64,000 bases of DNA from Clostridia bacterium (GCA_026416815.1 JAOAEJ010000071.1:1-64000); one strand, 5' to 3'; shown: positions 35,908 to 46,655, counted from the stretch's first letter. Made by a program: numbers and translations. Notes: a model not told the origin generated them from the sequence alone.

Positions 35908-37270
35908 TTAGTTTACAGTCACAGTCACTATGCTGCTTTCATCCGACAGGTTGCTCACCACATCGTAGGCCTTAACGATGAAGTTATAGGTCGTTCCTGC
36001 CGTCAAGCCGGTTACCATATATGTGGTGCCACTTATTGTGGCTACCTTCACACCGTCACGGTATACTACATACCCGCTTACCCCTGCGTTGTCGGTGGAA
36101 GCCGTCCATGCGAGGGTAACTGATGTAGCTGTTACCGCTGAAGCTGTTAGGTTTGTCGGAGCTGTAGGCGCCTGTGTATCAGAAAGTGTAGTAACACTTA
36201 CTTCACTGCTTGCTTCCGATACATTTCCTGCCAGGTCGTAGGCTTTTACGGTGAACACATAGGCCCTTCCGGGAATCAGCCTTGTGGCAGTGAATGATGT
36301 CTTGTTTGTGGAAGCTATCCTTACTCCGTCGCGGTAAATCTGGTAGCCTGTTGTGCCTACGTTGTCTGTGCTTGCTGTCCATGTGAGTACTGCTGATGTC
36401 TCAGTTACCGATGAAGCAGTCAATCCGGCAGGTACTAGAGGAGCCTGAGTATCTGCGAGGGTTGTAACTGTTATTATATTACTCTCCGCTGACACGTTAC
36501 CTATTGCGTCAAAGGCTTTTACCATGAAGGTATAGCTTCTTCCCGGTATTAGGCCTCCTATTGTACTCGCTGTGGAACCTTCTGACTTGAGCTTCACTCC
36601 GTCACGGTAGATGTCATAGCCTTTTACTCGTACATTGTCTGTTGAAGCTGCCCACGTCAACCTTACCGTGGTTTCTGTTACGGATGCTGCTGCAAGGTTT
36701 GCCGGAGTTGACGGAGCGTGGTTATCCTTCAATGTTGCAGCGGTTATTTTACTGCTTGCCTCGGATACATTTCCTGCACTGTCGTAAGCTGTTACTTTAA
36801 ACCTGTAGGTAGTATCTGCCCGAAGTCTTGTAATGGTGCATGTTTCTGAGGTAGTAGTGCCTATCTTTGCACCATTGCGGTATATTTCGTAGCCTTTTAC
36901 CCCTACATTGTCTGTTGATGGTGTCCATACAAGGGTTATTGATGAATCGGTCACGTCGGTCACAGCCAATCCTGCAGGTACTGTCGGTGCAGTGGTATCT
37001 GCAGGTGTTGTCACTGTTATTGTATTGCTTTCGTCCGATACATTTCCTGCTGCGTCGAAGGCTTTTACCATAAAGGTGTAAGTTGTGCCCGGTATCAGGC
37101 TGCCTATAGTACTTGCTGCAGCACTTTCAGCCTTTACCTTTACACCGTCACGGTATATTTCGTAGCCTTTTACGCCTATATTGTCGGTGGAGGCTATCCA
37201 CGTTAGCCTTACTGAGGTCCATGTAACCGATGAGGCTGTCAGCCCTGTCGGTGAAGTTGGGGCTTGTGTA
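35908..37270 (-). repeat. Five-FN3 cassette, copy in the 522-aa gene (paired with 46788-48150)
   Basis: The 1.36 kb up to the stop codon aligns without a net gap to 46788-48150 (constant offset of 10880 bases). In two 60-base stretches compared by eye, 59 and 52 positions match (36121-36180 with 47001-47060; 36001-36060 with 46881-46940). This points to recent duplication or gene conversion. Confidence 0.8.
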
Positions 37271-37476
37271 TCCCCTCCTCCGGGTATCCTTGTGGCACTT
37301 AAAATATTTCCTCCTGCGTCATAAGTATAGACGATTTTTTCTCCTGACCTATATGTTACCTCAACTAGGCGGTTCAGGCTGTCATATTTATATGTTGCAG
37401 CGTATGAAGCTGCAGCTGTAAAGAATAGAGTCAGCAGCATAGCAGCCAGACTTATCAGAGCTTTATTTCTTGACAT
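35908..37476 (-). CDS. Secreted protein with one or two YD repeats and five FN3 domains (522 aa)
   Basis: Signal peptide (about 1-26), a short RHS-like stretch YKYDSLNRLVEVTYRSG followed by YTYDAGGNILSATR (29-60), then five FN3 domains of about 91 residues. The YD part is far too short to form an RHS shell, so it looks like a fusion of the last FN3 cassette of the 4904-aa protein to a leftover or borrowed YD repeat. The five FN3 domains match the last five of that giant in order and without gaps. The start is ATG with GAGGTGAT. It begins 43 bases after the 3023-aa RHS gene with no terminator between, so it is probably in the same transcript. Confidence 0.85.
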   Translation of the reverse strand: MSRNKALISLAAMLLTLFFTAAASYAATYKYDSLNRLVEVTYRSGEKIVYTYDAGGNILSATRIPGGGDTQAPTSPTGLTASSVTWTSVRLTWIASTDNIGVKGYEIYRDGVKVKAESAAASTIGSLIPGTTYTFMVKAFDAAGNVSDESNTITVTTPADTTAPTVPAGLAVTDVTDSSITLVWTPSTDNVGVKGYEIYRNGAKIGTTTSETCTITRLRADTTYRFKVTAYDSAGNVSEASSKITAATLKDNHAPSTPANLAAASVTETTVRLTWAASTDNVRVKGYDIYRDGVKLKSEGSTASTIGGLIPGRSYTFMVKAFDAIGNVSAESNIITVTTLADTQAPLVPAGLTASSVTETSAVLTWTASTDNVGTTGYQIYRDGVRIASTNKTSFTATRLIPGRAYVFTVKAYDLAGNVSEASSEVSVTTLSDTQAPTAPTNLTASAVTATSVTLAWTASTDNAGVSGYVVYRDGVKVATISGTTYMVTGLTAGTTYNFIVKAYDVVSNLSDESSIVTVTVN

Positions 37477-37519
37477 TTAATCACCTCACATTAAGTTTAC
37501 AGTTACTATCTTACATCTC

Positions 37520-40500
37520 TTACTTTGCAAACTTGCTCACAAATCCATATACATCATGGGCATATAAAGCTCTCTGTATCCATTTAGGGGCATTCATCGC
37601 ACCCGCTATAGGTCCGACAAGGGAAAGAAATGTTTGGACCTTGTCTCCTTCACGCCAATAAAGATAAGTATTTGCCAAGCTTGCCGCTGTACCTACAGGT
37701 CCCGGAATCAGCCCCAGACCGTCAAGATAATCATGTGCTGTAAACCCTTCAAACGGGTTTGTAAAATAGCTCCCGATTGCAAAATGTCCCAATGGGTCTA
37801 TATAAGAAACCGGATTTCCGTTTACGTAGGCGTAACGGTTTAGGCTTTGCCCTTCATATATATTGCCCTTTAATGTATCTTGGTTGATAAATTGCTTTAT
37901 TTCGGGGTTGTAGTAGCGGGCTCGCATATAGTACAAGCCGTTGCTGTCGGTCATTACTCCGTATGAGCCGTTGTATTGGAAGGGAGTGACGGTTGTGCCG
38001 GTATGCTCTACCAACTCCCCGAATGGCCCGTACTGGAATCGGTCGATTACAACACCTTCCATATCTGTAATAGCTGTCGTGCTTCCCCTGTAGTCAAAGT
38101 GATAGGTTTTGTATACCCCTTTCTCCTCCTGACCTATAAGACCTACTCCATACACATAGAAGGTTTGATTTCCCTGCGAATCGGTCTTTATCAACACCTG
38201 ACTCAGGTATGCCTGAGGGTTTACAATATAATCAGTCTGCTGTCCGTTTTCTACTACGCCTATTCTATGGTTTTCCGCGTCATAGATATACCCGGTATTT
38301 GCTGCAGCTGTCAGCCTGTTTCTGGAGTCATAGGTGAAGTTGACTGCTGCATTTTTGAGGGGGCCCGCTACCATGTTTCCATCTGCGTCGTAGGATATGA
38401 TCTGTCCGTTATAGGTTTCCAGACGGTTGCTTGAAGAATAGGTCATTATAGCATTTTTTATGCCAGTGGTATTAGGCTCGTAATCACTTTCCTCGGATAT
38501 GATATTGCCGCCCTTGTCGTAGCTAAAGGTGTATTTGTTTATAACACTGCCGTTTCTGTCTGTATCAGTGTGCTGCTGAAGCCTGCCTGCAGCATCGTAG
38601 ACATTGCTTTGTATAGTGCCGTCAGGTCTTATGGTTTTGACTAACCTACCGTTTGCGTCATATTCGTAGCTAGTCTTACGCCCTGCCCAGTCAGTTACTT
38701 CTGTCATCCGGTTGGCGGCATCATAGGAGTACGTGACCTGCTTCCCTCCCGGGTAGGTGAGGATAACCAAGTTCCCTACGGCGTCATACTCGTACTGTAT
38801 TACATTGCCTTTTGCATCGGTGTATTTTGTTACACGGTTTAATGCATCGTATTCTCTTATGATTGTGCCATTGCTGTCGCTAGCAGTGAGGGTATTGCCA
38901 TTTTCATCGTAGGTATAGCTTACAGTACCTGTGAGGTCGGTGAAGCTTACCAGCCTTCCACTATCATCGTATTCATAGGATGTAGTTTGACCGCGTCCGT
39001 TTATAGATTGTGCCAGCAGTCCTCTTGAATTGTAGGTGTAGCTTAAGACTGTTCCTGCGGTATTTGTTTCGGAAGTCAGTCTTCCTGCATTGTCATAGCT
39101 AAAGCTTGTTCTATTTGAATTCAAATCGGTTGCAGCCGTAATGTTGCCGGAAGAGTCATACTCCTGGCTGCTTTGTCCGTTTATAGCATCGATGGAGGAT
39201 ATCAGCCTGTCTAATTCATCGTAGCTGTATTTTGTGCTGTCTCCCATCGGCCCTATGAATTCAAGCAGACGGCTGTAGCTGTCATACCGGTATGCCGCTG
39301 CATTTCCAAGGGCGTCGGTTTCTTTTACTGGGTTGTTTAATATATCATATTCTGTGGAGCGTATCTGCCTATTTAGTGCGTCCTTTAAGCCCACTATGTT
39401 GTCAACTGCGTCGTAAATGCGGGTGGTTGAATTGCCTAGTGCATCGGTTATTGCTACTACCCTGCCTTTTTCGTCATAGCTTATGGCAGTCGCATTTCCT
39501 CTGGCGTCGATTACCTTTATCAGCCTGTCTTCCCCGTCATATTGGTACTCAGTCCTGTTTCCCTGAGCATCGGTTACGCTTTTGAGCTTCCCGTTGTCAT
39601 TGTATGAGTAATGAGTTGTGTTGCCTCTTGCATCGGTTTCGCTCAGCAGGTTGTGCCTCTTGTCATAGCTGTAATTCCATTCACTGCCTGAGGGCTCTGT
39701 TATTTTTATTACATTGTCTGCGTTGTCATAGGTATAGGTTATGGCTTTACCCGCAGCATCGGTTATTGTTTCAAGCCGTCCCGCGTTATCATAGCTGTAA
39801 GTGTTTATATTGCCTACCGGGTCGGTTATGGTGTGTATTTTACCGCTGGTATAGGTATAGCTGGCTGGATCCTGTCCTGGGAGGGCCGTTGTCAGGAGTA
39901 GGCCGTTGCTGTCATAGGTATACCTTTTTGTACTTCCGGCAAAATCGGTTATTGCTGTTATGTTGTTTTCATCATAAGTAATTACGGCTTTTTTCCCATT
40001 GTCCTTTTCTACCGTCAGCAGGTTGTCGTTTTCGTCATAGGTCATTGTGATTTTTGCCCCTGCTGCATTGGTTATTGTAAGTACATTTCCTCTGGAGTCG
40101 TAGGTATAGGTTGTTTTATTCCCCCTGGCATCGGTTATGCAGGTGTGATTGCCGTAATTATCATTGGTATATGTAGTGGTATTTCCAAGCTCGTCCTTTA
40201 CGCTGACCAGACTGTATATCCAATCATGGACAATCGTCCGGGTTTTGCCGTTTCTATCGGTTACCACTGTGACTTTATCATCGGACGAGGTACTGTCAAT
40301 ATAGCTGAAGCGGGTAAGCTGATTGCCGTCTATACCGTCGTCCTGCGTTGCTACACGGCCTTTGCTGTCATAGGTATTGGTAAATACTCTTTTCCCGTCA
40401 TTGTCGGTGGCAGTTAATATGCGGTTGTTTGAATCGTATGTGAAGTGCATGGTTTTTCCATCAGTCGTAGTTATTGCAATAAGCTGCCGCCTATCATTGT

Positions 40501-43500
40501 ATTGGAATGTGACACTGCGTCCCGCTGTATCTTTGACCTCATTTATAAGGCTGTCCTGGTTATAGCTTATTGTAAGGAATTGTCCTGAAACAGGCTCGGT
40601 TATCTTTATAGGACACTCTTTTTCATCGTATTCCAATACAACATACTGCCCATGTCCGTTTCCTTTTTTTATAAGCCTTCCGTTTTGATTAAATGTATAG
40701 CAGCTTTGATCCTTGCGGGTGAGTGTATAGCTACCGTCGCTATTTCTGACCAATCTGTCGGTGCATGCTGCCAAATCCTCGGATTTAAATGTTCCGTTGC
40801 CCTGGCTGAAGTAAATGTTCTTGTAGTAGCTGTTCCAGTACACTATGATGGTTTCGCTGCTTAAAAATTCAAGTCTTGCTTGGTAGCTATGCCCCCATCC
40901 TCTTCCTATTGCAATAGGATTAAATAAAGCTTCTGCTGGATATATGGTCTCGGTACCGGTGTAAGCCCCACCTTGCATTGTTTCAGAGGTTGCTGCATAC
41001 GGGCTATTCCCAAGCTCTGCAAGTAAGGAATTATACTCAATGTCAAACGGGAATGGGGCACTTCCGTTTATCATTATCGGCGCAGCGCTGATGATATGGG
41101 CTCCTGTAGACGAGTCGACAGGGTCACCCACCAAGGTATTGGGGTCAAGGCTAGAACCATATCTCCTGGTCAGCTCGTCCAGTGCTGAACCATCCATAGA
41201 CGGATTGTCAATGAGGATTATATCCGACAGGACAAGCATGCCTGAAAAGTTTGGTATAAGCTCAAAATCCAGCCATTCGGTCTGCATTGGCTGCAATTCA
41301 GGTATTGCTTTCATTGCTCCGTTGGCAATGCTGTAGTTTGCACCTTCTCTTATTCTTACTGTCAATTCGTGTAGTGGTATATCTGACACATTGCTTACGC
41401 TTATCATAAGGTGGTAGGGCTTTCCTTCTTCTGCCCAGGCTTGTGGCTGATAGCTAATACTCAGGGCATCATCTCCCCATACCTTAAAGGGCTGCTCGGT
41501 GTTGAAGACTGACTTTACCTCATCACCGAAAGGCTGCAAAGTTCCATTGAATTCCGCTGATATTTTATAAGAACCCTTCATGTCAGGGGAAATAATCCAT
41601 TTTGCCTCACGGCTTTCCCCTCCCGGGATGGAGCCTAGTTCTCCTACCATATTCTGCGGTTTGGCGGTAGAGGCAAGGGACAGTCCTGCAGGCAGGTTGA
41701 GTGTTACTTTTGCATTATCAATTACAAACTGTGGGTCAGCAGTATTCTTCAAGGTTACTCCAACCTCAAAGAATTCCTTCAGCCATCTTGCCTCTCCCGG
41801 AATTATCATATATATGAGGGAAGGAGGTATTTCGGGATGATCCACAAATGTAATAGCCGTTGGATTTTGAATGGAGTCTCTAGAAGTATAATTATTATTG
41901 CTGTTATCGTCACGTTTTTCATTCTTTACAAGGATAGTACCCAGGCCGTTGACCATATACTCCACTTTTACAAATCCCAATACTATAATAAATTTGTATA
42001 CCCACTGGTTGCTAGGGTCGTTCGTATTGATTCCGGCTTCCAGTATTTCATCATATGACATGCGCCTTACGCTGATGTTGCCGACTACCAGTTGGCTTTT
42101 TTGCAAGCGTATTGTTAAAGAAGTCTTTTGGTTAGCAGTGAATTCTGCATTTTCAGCAACAGGCTTGTAATCGTTCTTATAGGCAAATACCCTGTAGGTC
42201 CCGGGATCGGCCACAACGTTTGCTACACCGTATTCATTGGTTGAAAATTTCTGCATTGTGCCATCGGGAAGCTCTATCATTAAACTGCCACCCGATATTA
42301 GCATACCGCTTGAATCGTCCAATATTCTTACTTCCATAATACCCACCGTTTCCTTAGGGCGTACCTCTACGTTAACAGTATCGGTTGCACTGTTGCCCGA
42401 GGCGTCATAAACGGTGAGGCTGGCTGTATAATTTCCAGGCGCTGAATATATATGGCTGGGTTGTGCCAGTGTAGAGCCCGATCCGTCCCCAAAGTCCCAG
42501 CTATATGCTGCTATGCGGTCATTGTCGCTGGACTGGGTACCGTCAAAGTTTGCCTCCATTCCATCTACTACTACAATGCTGTCTCCTGCTTCTGCTGTGG
42601 GCGGGTATGGGTCTCTTCCCTGGGGTACTGCTACGGCTTCGTTGCTTCGGCTGGTATTGCCATAACGGTCTACAGCCTCTACTACATAGTAGTAATTTCT
42701 ACCCGGGGTCAACCTCTCATCTGAATATACGCAAGCGCTGGTTTCTTTTATCAGTTTGTAGGAGCTGCCGGAGACAGTGCTTCTATATATACGGAATACC
42801 CCCATATCAGGCTCATTTCCCGTTGTCCACGAAAGGTCAACCTTCCAGTCGCCGCCAAGAGCGCTTAATGTAGGCTTCTGAGGAGCCTCAATATTGAGGT
42901 TGTATGTCACGACTAAAGGGCTGCTGATATTTCCTGCAGCATCTGTGGCTGTAAACCTTACGGTATAAGTGCCGTCACTCAGGCCCGATGTGTTCCATGT
43001 AAATGTGGCTACTTCACTATATGTACTGATGTCTTTACCGTTTACCAAATTCCACTGTCCATCGGAGGGGCTATTGCTGTCAATGTACTCCATTGTGACT
43101 TTGGACAGTTTGTAGTTGTCTGCTGCCAGAACATTTATTGTCGGATTAGCCGGAAGGGTTGTCCCATCTGCCTTGGACACGCTGATAATGCGGGGTGCCT
43201 CGGAGTCCAGAGGTGGGACAGCTGAAATAGGCCCTGCCTTACTTCCCTCATTTCCTGCTGCGTCAACAGCCGATACTTTGTAGTAGTAGGGTGTATCTGC
43301 CTGAACAGCTCTATCGTTGTAGCCAAGGGCTGCAACGCCATCTGCCACAAGGGTATATGTCCCATCCTGGGAATTTGACCTATATACCCGGTATGCTGCC
43401 AAATCACTTTCTGCCCCTTTGTCCCACCTTAGGGTAATACAGCCTGTGGACGGTGTTGTGTTGAGATTCACCGGCTGAGCAGGTGCTGTACGGTCTATTC

Positions 43501-46500
43501 TGTATTCTACAAAGGGTGCTGTGGATGATGTATTGCTTATGTTGCCTGCCGAATCCCTTGCAATACCTCTTACAAAGTAAGTACCCTCGGGGAATGCAGA
43601 AATATCCATGTTATAGGTCACTTCTGCTTGGGTTGGACTAGCTTCAGGCGAAAGTGTCGCTATGTCTGTCCATGTGCTCCGGTCGGTAGAAATCTGAAAT
43701 GTAAACACTGCTATTCCTACATTGTCACTTGCTTTACCTTTAAGCTGTATGCTTTGTTTATAATACCCCGGACCGGGTTCCAATGATGTAACCGCAGGGG
43801 CTATGCTATCATCGGAAGTAGTTACCTGTATTTCGTCGGATGGAACTCCCCTATTTCCCAAGCGGTCGTAGGCAATTACCCTGAACCAATAGGTTGTGCT
43901 GCAGGTAAGCCCGGTTATATTTATTCCAAGTTTTGATTCTACTTTAGCTGTGTCTCGGTACTCGCCATCGACGGTGTCCTTGCGCTCAATCTGGAAGTAG
44001 GAAAAACCCTCATCCGAAACATCATTCCACCTTAAAACAGCACTGTTTGCTCCGGGACTTGCCGAAACACCAGTAACTTTGGCCGGTCCCTGCGTATCTA
44101 CTGTATAAGTACGTACAGGAGTGCCGCTGCTTAGATTTCCTGCCATGTCCCAAGCTACTGCCCTGATTTTTATTTCACCATTAAGGGTAGCTGTGTCCCA
44201 CTGGAATGTGGCAGTTCCTTCAGTATCAATTGTCGCTATATCAGTCCACTCGGTTCCGCCGTTAATAGAATACTGCAGGGTTATACTTTTTAGTGCAATG
44301 TTGTCTTCAGCCCTTACAGTAATTGCTGCATGGCTGCCTATTGCACTGCCTTCTCCCGGGTCTATGCCCAAAACAGTTGGGGGTACGGTATCTGCTTTTG
44401 CAATACCTGATACCGTATCGGAGGCTGCTCCCTCTTGGTTGAATTTATCTACTGCCGTAACTTTATAATAATAAGTTATGCCCGACTGTACATTCTTATC
44501 AACATATACAGTATTAGCCTTGCTTTCTACACGCCCAACCTCGCTAAAGTCTCCCGACGTTTCCGCTGACCGGTAAATACGGTAGTGGCTTATATCTGTC
44601 TCGGAAAGTGCTTTCCATGCCAAGGCTATACGTCCAATTTCTCCTGCAGCAGTCAGGCTTGCCGGGATACCCGGTGCAGTTCTGTCAACCTGGTAGACCG
44701 CTGTCTGCTGCTCCATATTTTGGTCCGAATCATATAGTGTATAGCGTACCGTGTAGCTTCCGCTTTCAATAGCACTCAAATCCCAACTGGATTTTATGCA
44801 TAAGGTTTCAGAATCCACAGTGTAGGGACCGTATACAGCTCCGCTTACAGTGTTCCAATTGTTTCCGTCTGTCGAATATTCAAAAGCTGCATGGGCTCCC
44901 GATATATCGCCATTGTTTACGAAATAAAGCTGCAAAGGCTGGCTTACAGCTCCCCCTATGGCCAGCCCATTGGCAGGGTCGACCCGCAAGATATGAGGCA
45001 TTACTGGTATGGCTGCTACAGGGCTGCTTGCAGCCGATGTGTTTCCTGCTCCATCTCTGGCTGTCACAGTGTAAGTGTAGGGGGTATTTGCACTCAGTCC
45101 TTGGTCCTTGTATGTCGTACCTGAAGTGCTTGCTACCTTTTCATTATTGCGGTATATGTCGTATGCGGTTACAGCTATGTTATCTGTAGAGGCTGCCCAC
45201 TCAAGAGAAACTGATGTGCCGGTTTTTGAAGCCACCCTCAGATTTGATGGGGCTGTGGGCGGATTGGTGTCTGGAGCAGTGGTTACACTCACTGCACTGC
45301 TTGCCGGCGACTCATTTCCTGCGTTATCTCTTGCTTTGACTGTATAACTGTAGGTTGTACCGGGTGCAAGTCCCATATCGGTATAGGATGTGGCTGTTAC
45401 TGCTGCCACTTGTGCGCCGTTGCGGTATATGCTATACCCTGCCACACCCACGTTGTCGCTTGAAGCTGTCCATGTAAGGCTAGCAGTTGTCAGGCTGTTT
45501 GAAGCTGCTTCCAACATGGTAGGAGCGATAGGCGGAGTACTGTCTATTCCAGGGTCGTCCCACTCACAGATGAAACCGTAGCTTGATAATGGCAGGGTAG
45601 TCGCTTCCTTTTCATCGTGCCATAAGCCCGTAGAAGCTGTACCAGCCCAGTCATTTCCCCTGATGATAGCACAGTAGTCATCGTTGTTTGAGTTATCGGG
45701 CTGTCCGGCATGCCAATTTGTATATCTGAATTCCTCATTGGTTACCCATTTCCATGTTCCCTCGGTCTGTTGGTCTGTCAGCCCAAGCCAATAATAGTCT
45801 TTACTTCCGTTTATCAGAATTGATTGAATATACATTTGTTCCTCAGGAGATGTAATTGTGGCAAGATATCCCCCCAGCATTCCGCTGTAGACATTTGCTG
45901 CGGGCCAAGACATTGGCTGGTCAATCAGGGCATACCCATGCCCGTTAATAAGATTTACGAATTTCACCATACCGGTTGAATCATAATACGGATACAGGCA
46001 GGTCTGCGGTATTACTTCCTTCAGCTGGCTGGTACTGGACCAATAGAGCTTGGCTGCTGCAAATGTACCCTGCTCGTAGTACTCCATTTTTATAGAGTAC
46101 TTTTTTCCTGCCTCAAGCATGATGGTTCCGCTGTTTTCTACCTCCGAGTGAGGAGTCCAGTTGTTAACTATAAGCTGATTGTTTACCCAAAGCCTCACTC
46201 CGTCGTCCGACCGGGTATAAAATGTGTAGTTTTCACTAAACTTCGGCTGTACCTGTCCGCTCCAACGTACGCTAAATGTGTCTGCTCCAATCAGAGGACT
46301 AGGCGAACCGGTGCTCCAGTTGAAGTTTACCACCGGGTCTACCCTTGTCAGCTTTAAGTTTGTGAAGTCCATGTTGTCGTAATACTCACCCATGAGTCCT
46401 GTCCCAGTAGGTGCTTCAGCAGCTGAAGCTGTTGTAGAAGCGGCTGCAGTCTGGAGTGTATCACTGACAAGAGTTGTCACACTTGCCACATCGCTTGACT

Positions 46501-46591
46501 GAGAAGTTATCGCTGCTGCCTGGGCTGCCTGTCCAAGGATTAATGCTGCTGCCAATACATAGGCTATAAAAGTCTTTTGCCTTCTTTTCAC
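37520..46591 (-). CDS. Giant secreted PA14 / C-type lectin / FN3 / PKD / RHS protein (3023 aa)
   Basis: Domains: signal peptide (1-30), PA14 (about 55-190, GLMGEYYDN ... YTFYTRSDDGVRLWVN), C-type lectin (about 203-347, YYWLGLTDQ, WHAGQPDNS, WHDEK, GFICEWD), FN3 and Ig-like domains (about 348-1320), PKD (about 1325-1415), a carboxypeptidase-regulatory-like segment, the DUF6531-like entry (about 1820-1900), a long YD-repeat array and the RHS core ending DPLGH. Only 87 residues follow the core, with a pre-toxin-like GLIPGPVGTAAS stretch and no recognisable toxin; no immunity gene follows. PA14 and lectin domains suggest carbohydrate binding. I use the GTG at 46591, which has a G7 Shine-Dalgarno, and not the TTG at 46621. 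Confidence 0.87.
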   Translation of the reverse strand: MKRRQKTFIAYVLAAALILGQAAQAAAITSQSSDVASVTTLVSDTLQTAAASTTASAAEAPTGTGLMGEYYDNMDFTNLKLTRVDPVVNFNWSTGSPSPLIGADTFSVRWSGQVQPKFSENYTFYTRSDDGVRLWVNNQLIVNNWTPHSEVENSGTIMLEAGKKYSIKMEYYEQGTFAAAKLYWSSTSQLKEVIPQTCLYPYYDSTGMVKFVNLINGHGYALIDQPMSWPAANVYSGMLGGYLATITSPEEQMYIQSILINGSKDYYWLGLTDQQTEGTWKWVTNEEFRYTNWHAGQPDNSNNDDYCAIIRGNDWAGTASTGLWHDEKEATTLPLSSYGFICEWDDPGIDSTPPIAPTMLEAASNSLTTASLTWTASSDNVGVAGYSIYRNGAQVAAVTATSYTDMGLAPGTTYSYTVKARDNAGNESPASSAVSVTTAPDTNPPTAPSNLRVASKTGTSVSLEWAASTDNIAVTAYDIYRNNEKVASTSGTTYKDQGLSANTPYTYTVTARDGAGNTSAASSPVAAIPVMPHILRVDPANGLAIGGAVSQPLQLYFVNNGDISGAHAAFEYSTDGNNWNTVSGAVYGPYTVDSETLCIKSSWDLSAIESGSYTVRYTLYDSDQNMEQQTAVYQVDRTAPGIPASLTAAGEIGRIALAWKALSETDISHYRIYRSAETSGDFSEVGRVESKANTVYVDKNVQSGITYYYKVTAVDKFNQEGAASDTVSGIAKADTVPPTVLGIDPGEGSAIGSHAAITVRAEDNIALKSITLQYSINGGTEWTDIATIDTEGTATFQWDTATLNGEIKIRAVAWDMAGNLSSGTPVRTYTVDTQGPAKVTGVSASPGANSAVLRWNDVSDEGFSYFQIERKDTVDGEYRDTAKVESKLGINITGLTCSTTYWFRVIAYDRLGNRGVPSDEIQVTTSDDSIAPAVTSLEPGPGYYKQSIQLKGKASDNVGIAVFTFQISTDRSTWTDIATLSPEASPTQAEVTYNMDISAFPEGTYFVRGIARDSAGNISNTSSTAPFVEYRIDRTAPAQPVNLNTTPSTGCITLRWDKGAESDLAAYRVYRSNSQDGTYTLVADGVAALGYNDRAVQADTPYYYKVSAVDAAGNEGSKAGPISAVPPLDSEAPRIISVSKADGTTLPANPTINVLAADNYKLSKVTMEYIDSNSPSDGQWNLVNGKDISTYSEVATFTWNTSGLSDGTYTVRFTATDAAGNISSPLVVTYNLNIEAPQKPTLSALGGDWKVDLSWTTGNEPDMGVFRIYRSTVSGSSYKLIKETSACVYSDERLTPGRNYYYVVEAVDRYGNTSRSNEAVAVPQGRDPYPPTAEAGDSIVVVDGMEANFDGTQSSDNDRIAAYSWDFGDGSGSTLAQPSHIYSAPGNYTASLTVYDASGNSATDTVNVEVRPKETVGIMEVRILDDSSGMLISGGSLMIELPDGTMQKFSTNEYGVANVVADPGTYRVFAYKNDYKPVAENAEFTANQKTSLTIRLQKSQLVVGNISVRRMSYDEILEAGINTNDPSNQWVYKFIIVLGFVKVEYMVNGLGTILVKNEKRDDNSNNNYTSRDSIQNPTAITFVDHPEIPPSLIYMIIPGEARWLKEFFEVGVTLKNTADPQFVIDNAKVTLNLPAGLSLASTAKPQNMVGELGSIPGGESREAKWIISPDMKGSYKISAEFNGTLQPFGDEVKSVFNTEQPFKVWGDDALSISYQPQAWAEEGKPYHLMISVSNVSDIPLHELTVRIREGANYSIANGAMKAIPELQPMQTEWLDFELIPNFSGMLVLSDIILIDNPSMDGSALDELTRRYGSSLDPNTLVGDPVDSSTGAHIISAAPIMINGSAPFPFDIEYNSLLAELGNSPYAATSETMQGGAYTGTETIYPAEALFNPIAIGRGWGHSYQARLEFLSSETIIVYWNSYYKNIYFSQGNGTFKSEDLAACTDRLVRNSDGSYTLTRKDQSCYTFNQNGRLIKKGNGHGQYVVLEYDEKECPIKITEPVSGQFLTISYNQDSLINEVKDTAGRSVTFQYNDRRQLIAITTTDGKTMHFTYDSNNRILTATDNDGKRVFTNTYDSKGRVATQDDGIDGNQLTRFSYIDSTSSDDKVTVVTDRNGKTRTIVHDWIYSLVSVKDELGNTTTYTNDNYGNHTCITDARGNKTTYTYDSRGNVLTITNAAGAKITMTYDENDNLLTVEKDNGKKAVITYDENNITAITDFAGSTKRYTYDSNGLLLTTALPGQDPASYTYTSGKIHTITDPVGNINTYSYDNAGRLETITDAAGKAITYTYDNADNVIKITEPSGSEWNYSYDKRHNLLSETDARGNTTHYSYNDNGKLKSVTDAQGNRTEYQYDGEDRLIKVIDARGNATAISYDEKGRVVAITDALGNSTTRIYDAVDNIVGLKDALNRQIRSTEYDILNNPVKETDALGNAAAYRYDSYSRLLEFIGPMGDSTKYSYDELDRLISSIDAINGQSSQEYDSSGNITAATDLNSNRTSFSYDNAGRLTSETNTAGTVLSYTYNSRGLLAQSINGRGQTTSYEYDDSGRLVSFTDLTGTVSYTYDENGNTLTASDSNGTIIREYDALNRVTKYTDAKGNVIQYEYDAVGNLVILTYPGGKQVTYSYDAANRMTEVTDWAGRKTSYEYDANGRLVKTIRPDGTIQSNVYDAAGRLQQHTDTDRNGSVINKYTFSYDKGGNIISEESDYEPNTTGIKNAIMTYSSSNRLETYNGQIISYDADGNMVAGPLKNAAVNFTYDSRNRLTAAANTGYIYDAENHRIGVVENGQQTDYIVNPQAYLSQVLIKTDSQGNQTFYVYGVGLIGQEEKGVYKTYHFDYRGSTTAITDMEGVVIDRFQYGPFGELVEHTGTTVTPFQYNGSYGVMTDSNGLYYMRARYYNPEIKQFINQDTLKGNIYEGQSLNRYAYVNGNPVSYIDPLGHFAIGSYFTNPFEGFTAHDYLDGLGLIPGPVGTAASLANTYLYWREGDKVQTFLSLVGPIAGAMNAPKWIQRALYAHDVYGFVSKFAK

Positions 46592-46598
46592 TTTTTGT

Positions 46599-46606
46599 CC
46601 CCCCCT
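46599..46606 (-). promoter_or_regulatory. Poly-G ribosome binding site that sets the GTG start of the 3023-aa gene
   Basis: AGGGGGGG on the minus strand, seven bases before GTG (complement of 46589-46591). The in-frame TTG at 46621 lies upstream of this site and would translate it (RGG), so it is unlikely to be used. Confidence 0.65.
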
Positions 46607-46655
46607 TATAGATATAACCAAATTTACCTAGATAATTTAATGATTTACACTATAT

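Noticed and set aside
46592-46621. Upstream TTG start of the 3023-aa gene
   Set aside because: It would translate the G7 Shine-Dalgarno and put charged residues before the signal peptide.
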